From contig CAVQYV010000008.1 in the NCBI GenBank assembly GCA_963718295.1, positions 124,001-188,000 on the forward strand: a DNA stretch of 64,000 nucleotides. The letters run 5' to 3'. Positions 52,892 through 60,351 of the stretch are shown here, piece by piece. Numbering within the stretch: position 1 is the stretch's first letter; each line of letters begins with the position of its first letter. The DNA is from CAVQYV01 sp963718295 [NCBI: uncultured Methylomirabilota bacterium] (GTDB lineage: Bacteria > Methylomirabilota > Methylomirabilia > CAVQYV01). Below the pieces are notes generated by a model. That model made no database searches. It worked only from the letters and a program-made list of their open reading frames with translations, and had not been told where the DNA came from. A program made the position numbers and the translations under genes.

Positions 52892-53851
52892 GTGGCTGAA
52901 TTCGTTTTGGACTTTGAACGGCAGGTGGTCGATTTAGAGAACAAGATTAAGGAAATCAAAAACTTGGCAGCCTCCGAGAAGGTCGACCTCAGCGGGGAAG
53001 TCAGGATATTGGAGCGGAAGGCGGCGAGGCTCTGCAAAGAGGTGTATCGGCGACTCACTCCCTGGCAGCGGACCCAGCTGGCCCGCCATCCCAATCGTCC
53101 CTACACCCTCGACTACATTCGCCTCTTGATGACGGATTTCATGGAGCTGGCGGGGGATCGAACCTTCTCTGAAGATCGTGCGATCGTAGGAGGTCTGGCC
53201 AGGTTGGATGGTCAGCCCCTGGTAATCATTGGTCATCAGAAGGGGAGGGATACCAAGGAGAACCTGCTTCGAAATTTCGCAATGCCGCACCCCGAAGGCT
53301 ATCGTAAAGCGCTGCGGCTGATGAAACTGGGGGAGAAATTCGGCAAGCCCATCGTGACCTTCATCGATACCCCCGGGGCCTACCCTGGGATCGGGGCGGA
53401 AGAAAGGGGGCAGGCGGAAGCGATCGCTCGGAACCTCCGGGAGATGGCCGAGCTGAAAGTTCCGACGGTCGTGGTGGTGACCGGAGAAGGAGGCTCAGGC
53501 GGGGCCCTGGCCTTAGGGGTGGGAGATACGATCCTGATGCTGGAGTACTCGATCTATTCGGTCATTACCCCTGAGGGGTGCGCAGCCATCCTCTGGAGGG
53601 ACAGCACGAAGGCCCCGGATGCAGCCCAGGCCCTGGGCCTCACCGCGGGGACCTTGAAAGAGCTGGGCATCATCGACGAAATCGTGCCCGAGCCCGAGGG
53701 AGGAGCCCATCGAGATCCTGTGGGTGCTGCCGCCTTCCTGAAGGACTATCTGGTTCGCCATCTCAACGCGCTCCAGGAGATGAAGCTATCGGAACTCTTG
53801 GAGAAGAGGTATCAGAAACTGAGAAGAATGGGTAAGTTCGGCGGTGACTGA
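52892..53851 (+). CDS. accA: Acetyl-CoA carboxylase carboxyltransferase, alpha subunit
   Basis: A 319-residue subunit that, with AccD, moves the carboxyl group from biotin to acetyl-CoA in fatty acid synthesis. Typical segments are [44 protein letters not shown] and [13 protein letters not shown]. The GTG at 52892 with GAGGGAGAAGAA upstream gives the usual N-terminus ([11 protein letters not shown]); the frame also opens at TTG 52874 inside dnaE. The dnaE-accA order is widespread in bacteria. Confidence 0.95.
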   Translation: MAEFVLDFERQVVDLENKIKEIKNLAASEKVDLSGEVRILERKAARLCKEVYRRLTPWQRTQLARHPNRPYTLDYIRLLMTDFMELAGDRTFSEDRAIVGGLARLDGQPLVIIGHQKGRDTKENLLRNFAMPHPEGYRKALRLMKLGEKFGKPIVTFIDTPGAYPGIGAEERGQAEAIARNLREMAELKVPTVVVVTGEGGSGGALALGVGDTILMLEYSIYSVITPEGCAAILWRDSTKAPDAAQALGLTAGTLKELGIIDEIVPEPEGGAHRDPVGAAAFLKDYLVRHLNALQEMKLSELLEKRYQKLRRMGKFGGD

Positions 53852-53853
53852 GA

Positions 53854-54552
53854 ATGGGGGCGCAAGAGGCCTGTAAGAGGATCCCCTTCTTTTCCTCTCT
53901 GCCCCAGAGAGGGCAAGAGGAGATCGTGGCTCCTCTCCTTCAGGAGGAGCGATATCGGCAGGATGAGTACCTCTTTTATGAGGGAGATCCTGCGCAGGGC
54001 CTATTTATCGTGGAAGAGGGCCAGGTAAAGATCATCAAACATTCGCCCCGGGGCAAGGATATGATCCTCCGTCTGCTGGGGCCGGGCGAGATGTTCGGCG
54101 AAGTGGCGGCCTTCGATGGAGGTCCATCCCCGGCCTCCGCTCAGGCCTTTGAAGATACCACCGTTTTCCACCTACCCCAGAGAGATTTTTTGCGCCTCCT
54201 TCACGAATACCCCTCCGTCGCCTTGCTGGTCATCGAAGATTTGGGACGTAAGCTGCGGGATGCCCATGACCTCATACGGGCCTTGACCACCGATACGGTG
54301 GAGAAGCGCATCGCGACCGTCCTATTGAAGCTGGCGGAGAAGTTGGGCAGGCCAGAGGAGAGGGGGATCCGCCTGAAAATCCAGCTGAGCCGCCAGGATC
54401 TGGCGGATATGGCGGGGACCACGATTGAAACCGCCATCCGGGTCCTGAGCAAATTCAGCAAAGAGCAGCTGCTGATGAAAGAGGGGAAATACATCATCGT
54501 CCTTGACCGGGGAGCCCTTGCCTCGCTGAGTCGATCCCCCTCGGTCCGGTGA
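53854..54552 (+). CDS. Crp/Fnr family transcriptional regulator
   Basis: A 232-residue regulator with an N-terminal cyclic-nucleotide-binding-like beta roll (about 15-130; GEMFGEVAAFDGGPSPASA), a long dimerisation helix and a C-terminal winged helix (about 165-220; SRQDLADMAGTTIETAIRVLSKF). The Cys set for an Fnr-type iron-sulfur cluster is absent, so it is not a classical oxygen sensor. It lies three bases after accA and overlaps the frame of moaA, suggesting co-transcription with molybdenum cofactor synthesis. The signal is unknown. Confidence 0.88.
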   Translation: MGAQEACKRIPFFSSLPQRGQEEIVAPLLQEERYRQDEYLFYEGDPAQGLFIVEEGQVKIIKHSPRGKDMILRLLGPGEMFGEVAAFDGGPSPASAQAFEDTTVFHLPQRDFLRLLHEYPSVALLVIEDLGRKLRDAHDLIRALTTDTVEKRIATVLLKLAEKLGRPEERGIRLKIQLSRQDLADMAGTTIETAIRVLSKFSKEQLLMKEGKYIIVLDRGALASLSRSPSVR

Positions 54553-54566
54553 CATGGGCCTTATCA

Positions 54567-55553
54567 ATGCCGACCTTGATTGATCCCTTTTCTCGCAGGA
54601 TCGATTATTTGAGGATCTCGGTCACGGATCGCTGTAATCTGCGGTGCCTCTATTGTATGCCTTCCCGCGGGGTGAGGGTGATCCCTCGGGAGGAGGTGCT
54701 CCACTACGAAGAGATCCATCGTCTCATCCGGTTGGCCGTTGCCTTAGGGGTGAAGAAAGTTCGGATCACCGGAGGAGAACCGCTGGTCCGCTCGGGGATC
54801 GTTTCCTTCATCTCCTCCCTCTCCGAGCTTGAAGGCCTGGATGACATCTGCCTCACCACCAATGGAACGCTATTGGAGACACTTGCCCGCCCTCTCCGGG
54901 AAGCGGGCCTCAAGCGGGTCAATGTGAGCATGGATACCCTGGATCCCAAGAAATATGCCCATATCACCCGGGGAGATGGGCTTCCCCAGGTTTGGAGAGG
55001 GATCTACCGGGCTCTGGAGGAGGGATTGACGCCCCTCAAGATCAATATGGTGGTCATTCGGGGCCTAAATGACGAGGAACTGGAGGATTTTGCCCGATTG
55101 ACCCTTTCAGAGCCCATCAACCTCCGCTTCATCGAATTCATGCCCGTAGGCGGACGGGGCTTCTGGAGGCCAGAGCGAGTCGTAAAACTGGAGGAGATCA
55201 AGAAGGGGCTGAAGCACCTGGGGCAATTGGAGCCAACCAAGGTAAGAGGGAATGGTCCAGCCCGCTATTTCTACCTCCCTGGCGCCCGCGGGACCCTCGG
55301 ATTCATTGGAGCCTTTAGCGACCACTTCTGCTCCTCCTGCAATCGGATGAGGATCACTTGTGACGGGCGACTGCGGCCTTGTCTCTTTTCCGATTCCGAG
55401 TTTGACCTGAGGGCTGGCCTGCGCAGCGGCTTTCCAGACGAAGAATTGACAGCGCTTTTCCTCCGCGCCAACCAGGTGAAGCCCCTTTGCCATTCCCTGA
55501 GGGAAAACCCGGACAGACACTGGATGAGACCCATGTCCGAAATCGGTGGCTAA
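54567..55553 (+). CDS. moaA: GTP 3',8-cyclase (molybdenum cofactor biosynthesis)
   Basis: A 328-residue radical SAM enzyme that starts molybdopterin synthesis from GTP. The N-terminal cluster motif is CNLRCLYC (about 24-31), with GGEP downstream. The C-terminal GTP-binding cluster is CSSCNRMRITCDGRLRPC. It ends in an ordinary IGG rather than the double-Gly tail that is usual, here as SEIGG. The ATG at 54567 gives the common N-terminus (TLIDPFSRRIDYLRIS); a GTG at 54549 overlapping the previous stop is the alternative. Confidence 0.94.
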   Translation: MPTLIDPFSRRIDYLRISVTDRCNLRCLYCMPSRGVRVIPREEVLHYEEIHRLIRLAVALGVKKVRITGGEPLVRSGIVSFISSLSELEGLDDICLTTNGTLLETLARPLREAGLKRVNVSMDTLDPKKYAHITRGDGLPQVWRGIYRALEEGLTPLKINMVVIRGLNDEELEDFARLTLSEPINLRFIEFMPVGGRGFWRPERVVKLEEIKKGLKHLGQLEPTKVRGNGPARYFYLPGARGTLGFIGAFSDHFCSSCNRMRITCDGRLRPCLFSDSEFDLRAGLRSGFPDEELTALFLRANQVKPLCHSLRENPDRHWMRPMSEIGG

Positions 55554-55569
55554 GCTGGCAAATTTATCC

Positions 55570-55598
55570 TTGACGAGAGAGGGATTCAGATGTATGTT
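55570..55598 (+). promoter_or_regulatory. Sigma-70 promoter for the DUF465-moaC unit
   Basis: TTGACG (55570-55575), 17 bases and TATGTT (55593-55598). The leader before the DUF465 gene is about 175 bases and shows no recognisable riboswitch fold. Confidence 0.5.
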
Positions 55599-55778
55599 CT
55601 AAACGTGGAAGAAGGATGACTAAGTTCATAGCCTACAATCTACATTTGCTCCCATTTACCTTCCGCGATTTATCTTCTATCCGCCCCACCCCTTCTATTT
55701 CCCAGGATCCTCAGATTCGATCGTTCCATCGGAGCGCTGAACAGATCATTCATTTTTGCCATGGAAAGGAGCCGTTCT

Positions 55779-56003
55779 ATGGGAGAAACCGAAGCAGAAC
55801 TCTTTGTCCGCCTCAAGGAGGAGCACTTGGAGTTTCGCCGCCTTGCGGAAAAGCATCGGGAGTATGACCTTAAGATCGGGGAGTTCGATCGCATCTATTA
55901 CCTGACCAGCGAGCAGGAACGGAAACGTAAAGAACTCCAGAAGATGAAGCTCAAGATCAAGGATCAGATGTACGTCATCATGCGGCAATATCGAAGCAAA
56001 TGA
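55779..56003 (+). CDS. DUF465 (YdcH-like) small helical protein
   Basis: A 74-residue highly charged coiled-coil protein of the DUF465 family (LKEEHLEFRRLAEKHREYDLKI is its core span; EQERKRKELQKMKLKIKD follows). Function unknown. The ATG at 55779 with AAGGAG nine bases upstream is preferred over the ATG at 55761. Its stop overlaps the moaC start (ATGA). Confidence 0.85.
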   Translation: MGETEAELFVRLKEEHLEFRRLAEKHREYDLKIGEFDRIYYLTSEQERKRKELQKMKLKIKDQMYVIMRQYRSK

Positions 56004-56479
56004 ACCCCTTTACCCATTTGGATTCCGAAGGCAGGGCTTTCATGGTGGACGTGAGCCGGAAGCCCGAGACGCTGCGCGAGGCAATTGCCAAGGGCTCGAT
56101 CCGGTTGGCCAAGGAGACCCTGCAGGCGCTTCAGGACAAGAGGATCCCCAAGGGTGATGTCCTGGCGGTCGCCAAGATCGCCGGTATTATGGCCGCCAAA
56201 AGCTGCTCCTTTCTCATTCCCCTCTGTCATCCCCTTCTCTTATCTAACGTAGATGTGAGCTTCAAAGTCAACTCCGAAGAGAACAAGATTGAGATCGAAT
56301 CCCGGGTGAATACCGTCGGGCGCACCGGCGCGGAGATGGAAGCCTTGACCGCGGTGTCAGTGGCTGCCTTGGCCATTTATGACATGTGCAAGGCGGTGGA
56401 CAAAGAGATGACCATCGGCGAGATCCGACTGATTTTCAAGAAGGGAGGAAGAAGCGGCACTTATCGAAAGGCCCGATAG
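56000..56479 (+). CDS. moaC: Cyclic pyranopterin monophosphate synthase
   Basis: A 159-residue enzyme that completes precursor Z of molybdopterin after MoaA. Family motifs are FMVDVSRKPET, IPLCHPLLLSNV (active-site His), VGRTGAEMEALTAVSVAALAIYDMCKA and the Lys in KAVDKEM. It is complete and of normal length. The split of moaA and moaC by a small DUF465 gene and a separate promoter is slightly unusual. Confidence 0.95.
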   Translation: MNPFTHLDSEGRAFMVDVSRKPETLREAIAKGSIRLAKETLQALQDKRIPKGDVLAVAKIAGIMAAKSCSFLIPLCHPLLLSNVDVSFKVNSEENKIEIESRVNTVGRTGAEMEALTAVSVAALAIYDMCKAVDKEMTIGEIRLIFKKGGRSGTYRKAR

Positions 56480-56517
56480 CCGGGCCCAAGATCCCTCCCT
56501 AAAGAGGAGATGAGTAT

Positions 56518-57675
56518 ATGGAATTTCCTTCCCCGGCTCCGTCCCCTCGATCCCTTCTCCTGTTTTCCCCCCTCTTCTCTCATTATCATTATGGTCCTTC
56601 TCACCCCTTGAAAAATGAAAGGCTGGCCCTCACCTTCCGCCTCATCCAAGCCTATGGACTCGATCATTTGGAGCGGGGTCAGGTCCAGGAGCCGAGGCCG
56701 GCGGAAGAGGCGGAGGTGCTACTCTTCCACCATGCGAAATATCTGGAGGCCTTGCGGAAAGTCGAGGAAGGCACGTTTTTCCCGGACGCCTACAGCTATG
56801 GCCTGGGAACCCCCGATAATCCCATATTTCCCGGGGTCTATTCGTGGTCCCTCCTGGTAACCGGGGCTTCTCTTTCAGCCGCCCGGGCATTGGAGGAGGG
56901 TTTCGATTTCGCCTTCAATCCGGCGGGCGGGCTGCACCATGCGCATGCGGCGAGGGCATCCGGTTTCTGTTATATCAACGACCCGGTGGTGATGATCCAT
57001 GATCTCCTGAGGGGAGGAAGGCGGGTTGCCTATCTGGATCTGGACGCGCACCATGGGGATGGGGTGCAGGAGGCATTCTATGAGACCGATCAAGTCTTGA
57101 CCATCTCGCTCCATGAGTCCGGCCACACCCTCTTTCCGGGTACAGGATTTGCACAGGAAATCGGCAGAGGGAAGGGAATGGGATATGCGGTCAACCTTCC
57201 GTTCTATATGGGAACCGATGACGAGATCTTCCTCTGGGCATTTGAAGAGATCGTGCCGCCATTGATCTCTTTCTTCAAGCCAGATGTGCTCGTGACCCAG
57301 TTGGGGGTGGATACGCATCGCTCCGATCCTCTGAGCAATCTGTCGCTTACGATTCAAGGGTTCGCAGCGGCGGTGAGCCGGATTCGGAGGATGGCTGGTA
57401 AATGGATCGCCCTGGGCGGCGGCGGATATAACCTCAATAACGTCCCGCGGGCCTGGACCTGGGTTTGGGCGATCATGAACGATCAAGATTTGGATCCGAA
57501 TATCCCGAAGGGATTCCTGGATTCCGCAAAGGCCATGGGCTTTACGGAGAATTCCCTGTGGGATCCGCCCCTTAAGCAAGACGGCTTCTCCAAGGAGCGC
57601 GCCACCAGATTTGCTCAGGAGCAGGTTGAATCCATCGAGAAGACCCTATTCCCCATTCATGGGATGAGGGGGTAG
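56518..57675 (+). CDS. Histone deacetylase family protein (AcuC-like)
   Basis: A 385-residue zinc-dependent lysine or small-molecule deacetylase. Zinc ligands and catalytic residues are visible: the His pair in GGLHHAHAARASGFCYIND (about 140-158), the Asp-x-His in LDLDAHHGDG (about 172-181), the second Asp in LGVDTHRSDP and the transition-state Tyr in GGGGYN (about 300-305). Known relatives deacetylate acetyl-CoA synthetase or polyamines. No acetyltransferase gene is adjacent to fix the substrate. GAGGAG precedes the start. Confidence 0.9.
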   Translation: MEFPSPAPSPRSLLLFSPLFSHYHYGPSHPLKNERLALTFRLIQAYGLDHLERGQVQEPRPAEEAEVLLFHHAKYLEALRKVEEGTFFPDAYSYGLGTPDNPIFPGVYSWSLLVTGASLSAARALEEGFDFAFNPAGGLHHAHAARASGFCYINDPVVMIHDLLRGGRRVAYLDLDAHHGDGVQEAFYETDQVLTISLHESGHTLFPGTGFAQEIGRGKGMGYAVNLPFYMGTDDEIFLWAFEEIVPPLISFFKPDVLVTQLGVDTHRSDPLSNLSLTIQGFAAAVSRIRRMAGKWIALGGGGYNLNNVPRAWTWVWAIMNDQDLDPNIPKGFLDSAKAMGFTENSLWDPPLKQDGFSKERATRFAQEQVESIEKTLFPIHGMRG

Positions 57676-57728
57676 GGGAGGGGTGAGAGCATCGCCGATG
57701 AGATATCGCAGCCGTCCGAATTCGATGG

Positions 57729-57757
57729 TTGACAACCGGAACGGGGCAAGGTAAATA
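57729..57757 (+). promoter_or_regulatory. Candidate sigma-70 promoter for the repeat protein gene
   Basis: A perfect TTGACA (57729-57734), 17 bases and TAAATA (57752-57757), about 130 bases before the next start. Confidence 0.4.
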
Positions 57758-57888
57758 GTCCATGAGAGGGGAATCGTTGGCAGTAGCGGATGAATTCGTA
57801 AGCCTTTGCCTTGGTGGGGAGAGATACGGTTTTGGGGGACTATAACCTTCAACCGATTGATTTCATCTGATGGGAAGGGAGGACTCCG

Positions 57889-58296
57889 ATGGAGCCAATT
57901 AGGATCGTATTGCGCTACCTGGACGGCAGGATTGTCAAGGGCTATACCCAGGATTTCAATCCAGGCCGGCCCTCTTTTCATCTCCATAAAGATCCTGCGG
58001 GGTCTTCGAGCGATCAGCCGGTTCAACTGGAGATGAAGGAGCTGAAGGCGGTGTTCTTTGTAAAAACCTTCGAGGGCAACCGGAGTTATAACGAGCGAAA
58101 GGAATTTGGTGAGGGCGATCGACCTCAGGGCCGTAAGGTGGAGGTCACTTTCGTGGATGGGGAGCAGATGCAGGGATCCACTGTGGGCTACGATCCCGGG
58201 CGCCCCGGCTTTTTCCTCTTCCCTGCGGATCCTGACAGTAACAATATCAGAATATTCGTGGTCTCCGCGGCGGTAAAAGACTTTCGTTACCTGTGA
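57889..58296 (+). CDS. Conserved protein with two internal beta-rich repeats (DUF6982-like)
   Basis: A 135-residue soluble protein with no enzyme motif. It contains two related halves: VLRYLDGRIVKGYTQDFNPG followed by RPSFHLHKD (about 5-33), and VEVTFVDGEQMQGSTVGYDPG followed by RPGFFLFPAD (about 85-114). I recall similar proteins in Desulfobacterota under a DUF label, but I am not certain of the family. GGAGGACTCCG precedes the ATG. No neighbour gives a functional clue. Confidence 0.75.
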   Translation: MEPIRIVLRYLDGRIVKGYTQDFNPGRPSFHLHKDPAGSSSDQPVQLEMKELKAVFFVKTFEGNRSYNERKEFGEGDRPQGRKVEVTFVDGEQMQGSTVGYDPGRPGFFLFPADPDSNNIRIFVVSAAVKDFRYL

Positions 58297-58700
58297 TGGG
58301 TCGATCCTTTTGCGGATGAGCCCGTGGGATGGGGCCGCCCGATAGTGATGGATTCTCCGTCTCCGGCTTAAGGGACTCGCAGGAGAAATGGATGGGCCAA
58401 TGGGGGACTGGGACTTGGCCTGAATCGACAAGCGGGGAATAGGGCCCGCTCATCCTGTCAGGGCCGAGGGGGCTTCCTTTTTCCAAGATATCCCCCCGAT
58501 CTGCATAAACTCTATCTTTCATAATCAGACCCTTTTTACATTTTCTTCTTTGTTCTTCTTTGTTCTTCTTGCGAGCCATTGCCTGCCCAATAGACCCTGC
58601 TTATTCTTGGCTCCCAATTCGGAACCAATCCACTCAGGCACAGAAAATCGCATAGCAAACCTTTGCTCTTTCCAAACTTGGAGAAGGCGAAAGATTTCCC
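58297..58700. other. Gene-free stretch before the lexA promoter
   Basis: About 400 bases without a credible gene. A pyrimidine-rich tract at about 58540-58571 contains a ten-base tandem repeat (TTTGTTCTTC twice, 58549-58568). Nothing else was recognised. Confidence 0.5.
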
Positions 58701-58729
58701 TTGACAACTCATCAAATGATGAGTATAAG
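58701..58729 (+). promoter_or_regulatory. lexA promoter with palindromic operator between -35 and -10
   Basis: TTGACA (58701-58706) and TATAAG (58724-58729) are 17 bases apart. The spacer plus one base is the perfect dyad ACTCATC-AAAT-GATGAGT (58707-58724). An operator exactly between the promoter boxes, 26 bases before lexA, is the expected place for LexA self-repression. The motif differs from the enterobacterial CTG-N10-CAG and Gram-positive GAAC-N4-GTTC boxes. Confidence 0.75.
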
Positions 58730-58755
58730 GGACGAAGAGAAAAGAGGAAAAGGGT

Positions 58756-59358
58756 ATGGATCTTACACCGAGGCAACGACAGATCCTGCGTTTTCTCCAG
58801 AGTTTTATGGCGGAGCAGGGCTACCCGCCCACCGTGCGGGAGATCGCCTCTCATTTTCATATCGATTACCGCGCGGCCATCGACCATCTGCGGGCCCTGG
58901 AGAAGAAGGGAAGCCTGGCACGTTCCTCCAAGTCCAGGGGCATCCAGATCCTTCGACCTTTCTCTGTGGTGCAGCATATCCCGGTGCTGGGGAAAGTGGC
59001 GGCAGGGCCTCCCTTGGAGGCGGTGGAGGAGATCGAGGGAGCCATTCCCGTGCCCGCGGAATGGGCCCAGGGGTCTGACCTTTTCATCGTCCGGGTGGAC
59101 CGGGAGGGGATGAGCATGTCCCCCACCATCCTGCCTCAGGACTACCTGTTGGTGAAGCAAGGTGCCTTTTCGGAGGAAGGGGCCATCATCTTAGCGATGA
59201 TCGATGGGGAGGCCACGGTGAAGAGGCTCTTCCGGGAGAAAGGCTACATCCTGCTGAGGTCGGATAACCCGGACATGCCCCCCATTCGGGTCGCGGAGGG
59301 CGAGAAGAATTTTCGCATCCTGGGGAAGGTGGTCGGGGTGGCCTATCGCAAGCTGTGA
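58756..59358 (+). CDS. lexA: LexA repressor
   Basis: A 200-residue SOS repressor that cleaves itself when RecA filaments form. The N-terminal winged helix (1-65) starts with LTPRQRQILRFLQSF and has a recognition region (TVREIASHFHIDYRAAIDHL, about 26-45) unlike the Escherichia coli type, consistent with a different operator. The cleavage site is Ala83-Gly84 in VAAGPPLEA. The catalytic Ser120 is in REGMSMSP and Lys156 is in EATVKRL. The gene leads a run of damage-tolerance-like genes, with a GTGA overlap into the next frame. Confidence 0.93.
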   Translation: MDLTPRQRQILRFLQSFMAEQGYPPTVREIASHFHIDYRAAIDHLRALEKKGSLARSSKSRGIQILRPFSVVQHIPVLGKVAAGPPLEAVEEIEGAIPVPAEWAQGSDLFIVRVDREGMSMSPTILPQDYLLVKQGAFSEEGAIILAMIDGEATVKRLFREKGYILLRSDNPDMPPIRVAEGEKNFRILGKVVGVAYRKL

Positions 59359-59366
59359 GCGATCCC

Positions 59367-60032
59367 ATGACAGAAGCAAGGATTAAGAGAAGCAGAGGGG
59401 AGCTCTTCCTTTTTTTGGATCTTCCCGATCTCCCCGGGGGAAAGCGGGCACGAACAGCCTTGGTCATGGGAGAGCGGGCGGAGGCTCTCACCGTCTATCT
59501 CTCTGCCCTGGCGGCCTCCCGGGGGCTCCAGGTCCTGGTGGCCGATGGGGCCAACGCCTTTGATCCTTATCTCGTTTCCAAGTTTGCCCGAAGAGAAGGT
59601 TTGCCTCCCGAGGAGTTGCTGAAAAAGATCTGGGTAGCCCGGGCCTTCACCTGCCACCAGCTGGTTACCCTCACCCGAGAGCGCCTGGATCCGATGGTTC
59701 CTCCCGAAGCTCCTCTCCTGATCTCCCTCCTGGGGCCCTGTACCCTGTTCTTCGACGAGGATGTGCCCGAGAAAGAAGCGACCCTCCTCTTCCGGAGGAT
59801 GCTGGCCAAGATAGAGGAAATGAGCCAGGGCGGCATCTCTTTCTTGATGAGCCAGTCTTTTTCCGGATTCCACAGGGGCCGTGGCTTTCTCTTGCAGGAG
59901 CTGATGCGTTTTTCCGATGCCGTCCTGAGGCTGAAGTCCTCTCCCGATTCCCTGCAGGTGGCCTGGGACAAGCCGCCCCTGGCGCTGCGGAGGCCATGGG
60001 AGGCCTTCGAGCAGTTCAAAGAGATTGCGTGA
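59367..60032 (+). CDS. Rad51/RadA-like RecA-fold protein without Walker A
   Basis: A 221-residue protein whose middle part matches the Rad51/RadA core: VLVADGANAFDPYLVSKFARR (about 57-77), then the PPEELLKKIWVARAFTCHQ block (about 80-98), which in RadA reads as the DNIYVARAF region. The P-loop region (about 32-42, LVMGERAEALT) lacks the GxxGxGKT pattern, and the Walker B strand (LLISLLGPC) lacks its Asp, so ATP hydrolysis is unlikely. By analogy with ImuA or RadB/Rad51 paralogues it may be a structural helper of a repair complex. The ATG at 59367 is favoured; a GTG at 59355 overlaps the lexA stop. Confidence 0.75.
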   Translation: MTEARIKRSRGELFLFLDLPDLPGGKRARTALVMGERAEALTVYLSALAASRGLQVLVADGANAFDPYLVSKFARREGLPPEELLKKIWVARAFTCHQLVTLTRERLDPMVPPEAPLLISLLGPCTLFFDEDVPEKEATLLFRRMLAKIEEMSQGGISFLMSQSFSGFHRGRGFLLQELMRFSDAVLRLKSSPDSLQVAWDKPPLALRRPWEAFEQFKEIA

Positions 60033-60044
60033 TAGGAGAAACCC

Positions 60045-60288
60045 ATGGGCCGGACGGTTTTGCCTTTCAGCCAGGTTCTGCAGAGGGAGTATGAGGAATG
60101 GAAGAAGTTCCGGCGGGCCCTGCGCAAGGAAGACCAGGAGGCCTTCGACCGCCTGTTCGACCGGGCCAAGCTTCATGTCCAGGCTGCGGCCTACGCCTCC
60201 CCTCCCTGGCCCCTGGAGTCCATCCTCCTATCGATCTGCCTGGAACATGAAAATGTCTGAGCTCATGGAGAAGTTGAAGAAAAGCTAA
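60045..60288 (+). CDS. Small helical protein of the lexA cassette, probable frameshift near its end
   Basis: The frame from ATG 60045 (AGGAG seven bases upstream) gives 71 residues ending at 60260: GRTVLPFSQVLQREYEEWK, then RRALRKEDQEAFDRLFDRAK, then ILLSICLEHENV. It is almost entirely helical and charged. If one A is removed from the AAAA at about 60249-60252, the frame continues as EHEMSELMEKLKKS to 60288, a more natural helical end of 80 residues. Function unknown. It sits 12 bases after the Rad51-like gene and just before the polymerase remnant, so it is probably a subunit or adaptor of that system. Confidence 0.7.
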
Positions 60289-60351
60289 AACTGAGGCAGG
60301 CTGAAGTGAGCGGCTCCAATTTAGGCACTTTAGTCATTTAGCATTTTTTGA

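Noticed and set aside
55605-55778. Possible molybdenum-cofactor riboswitch in the leader before DUF465-moaC
   Set aside because: The leader has no stable paired elements or conserved riboswitch motif that I can recognise.
58540-58571. CRISPR or other repeat array at the TTTGTTCTTC repeats
   Set aside because: Only two full copies of ten bases, directly adjacent and low in complexity, without spacers.
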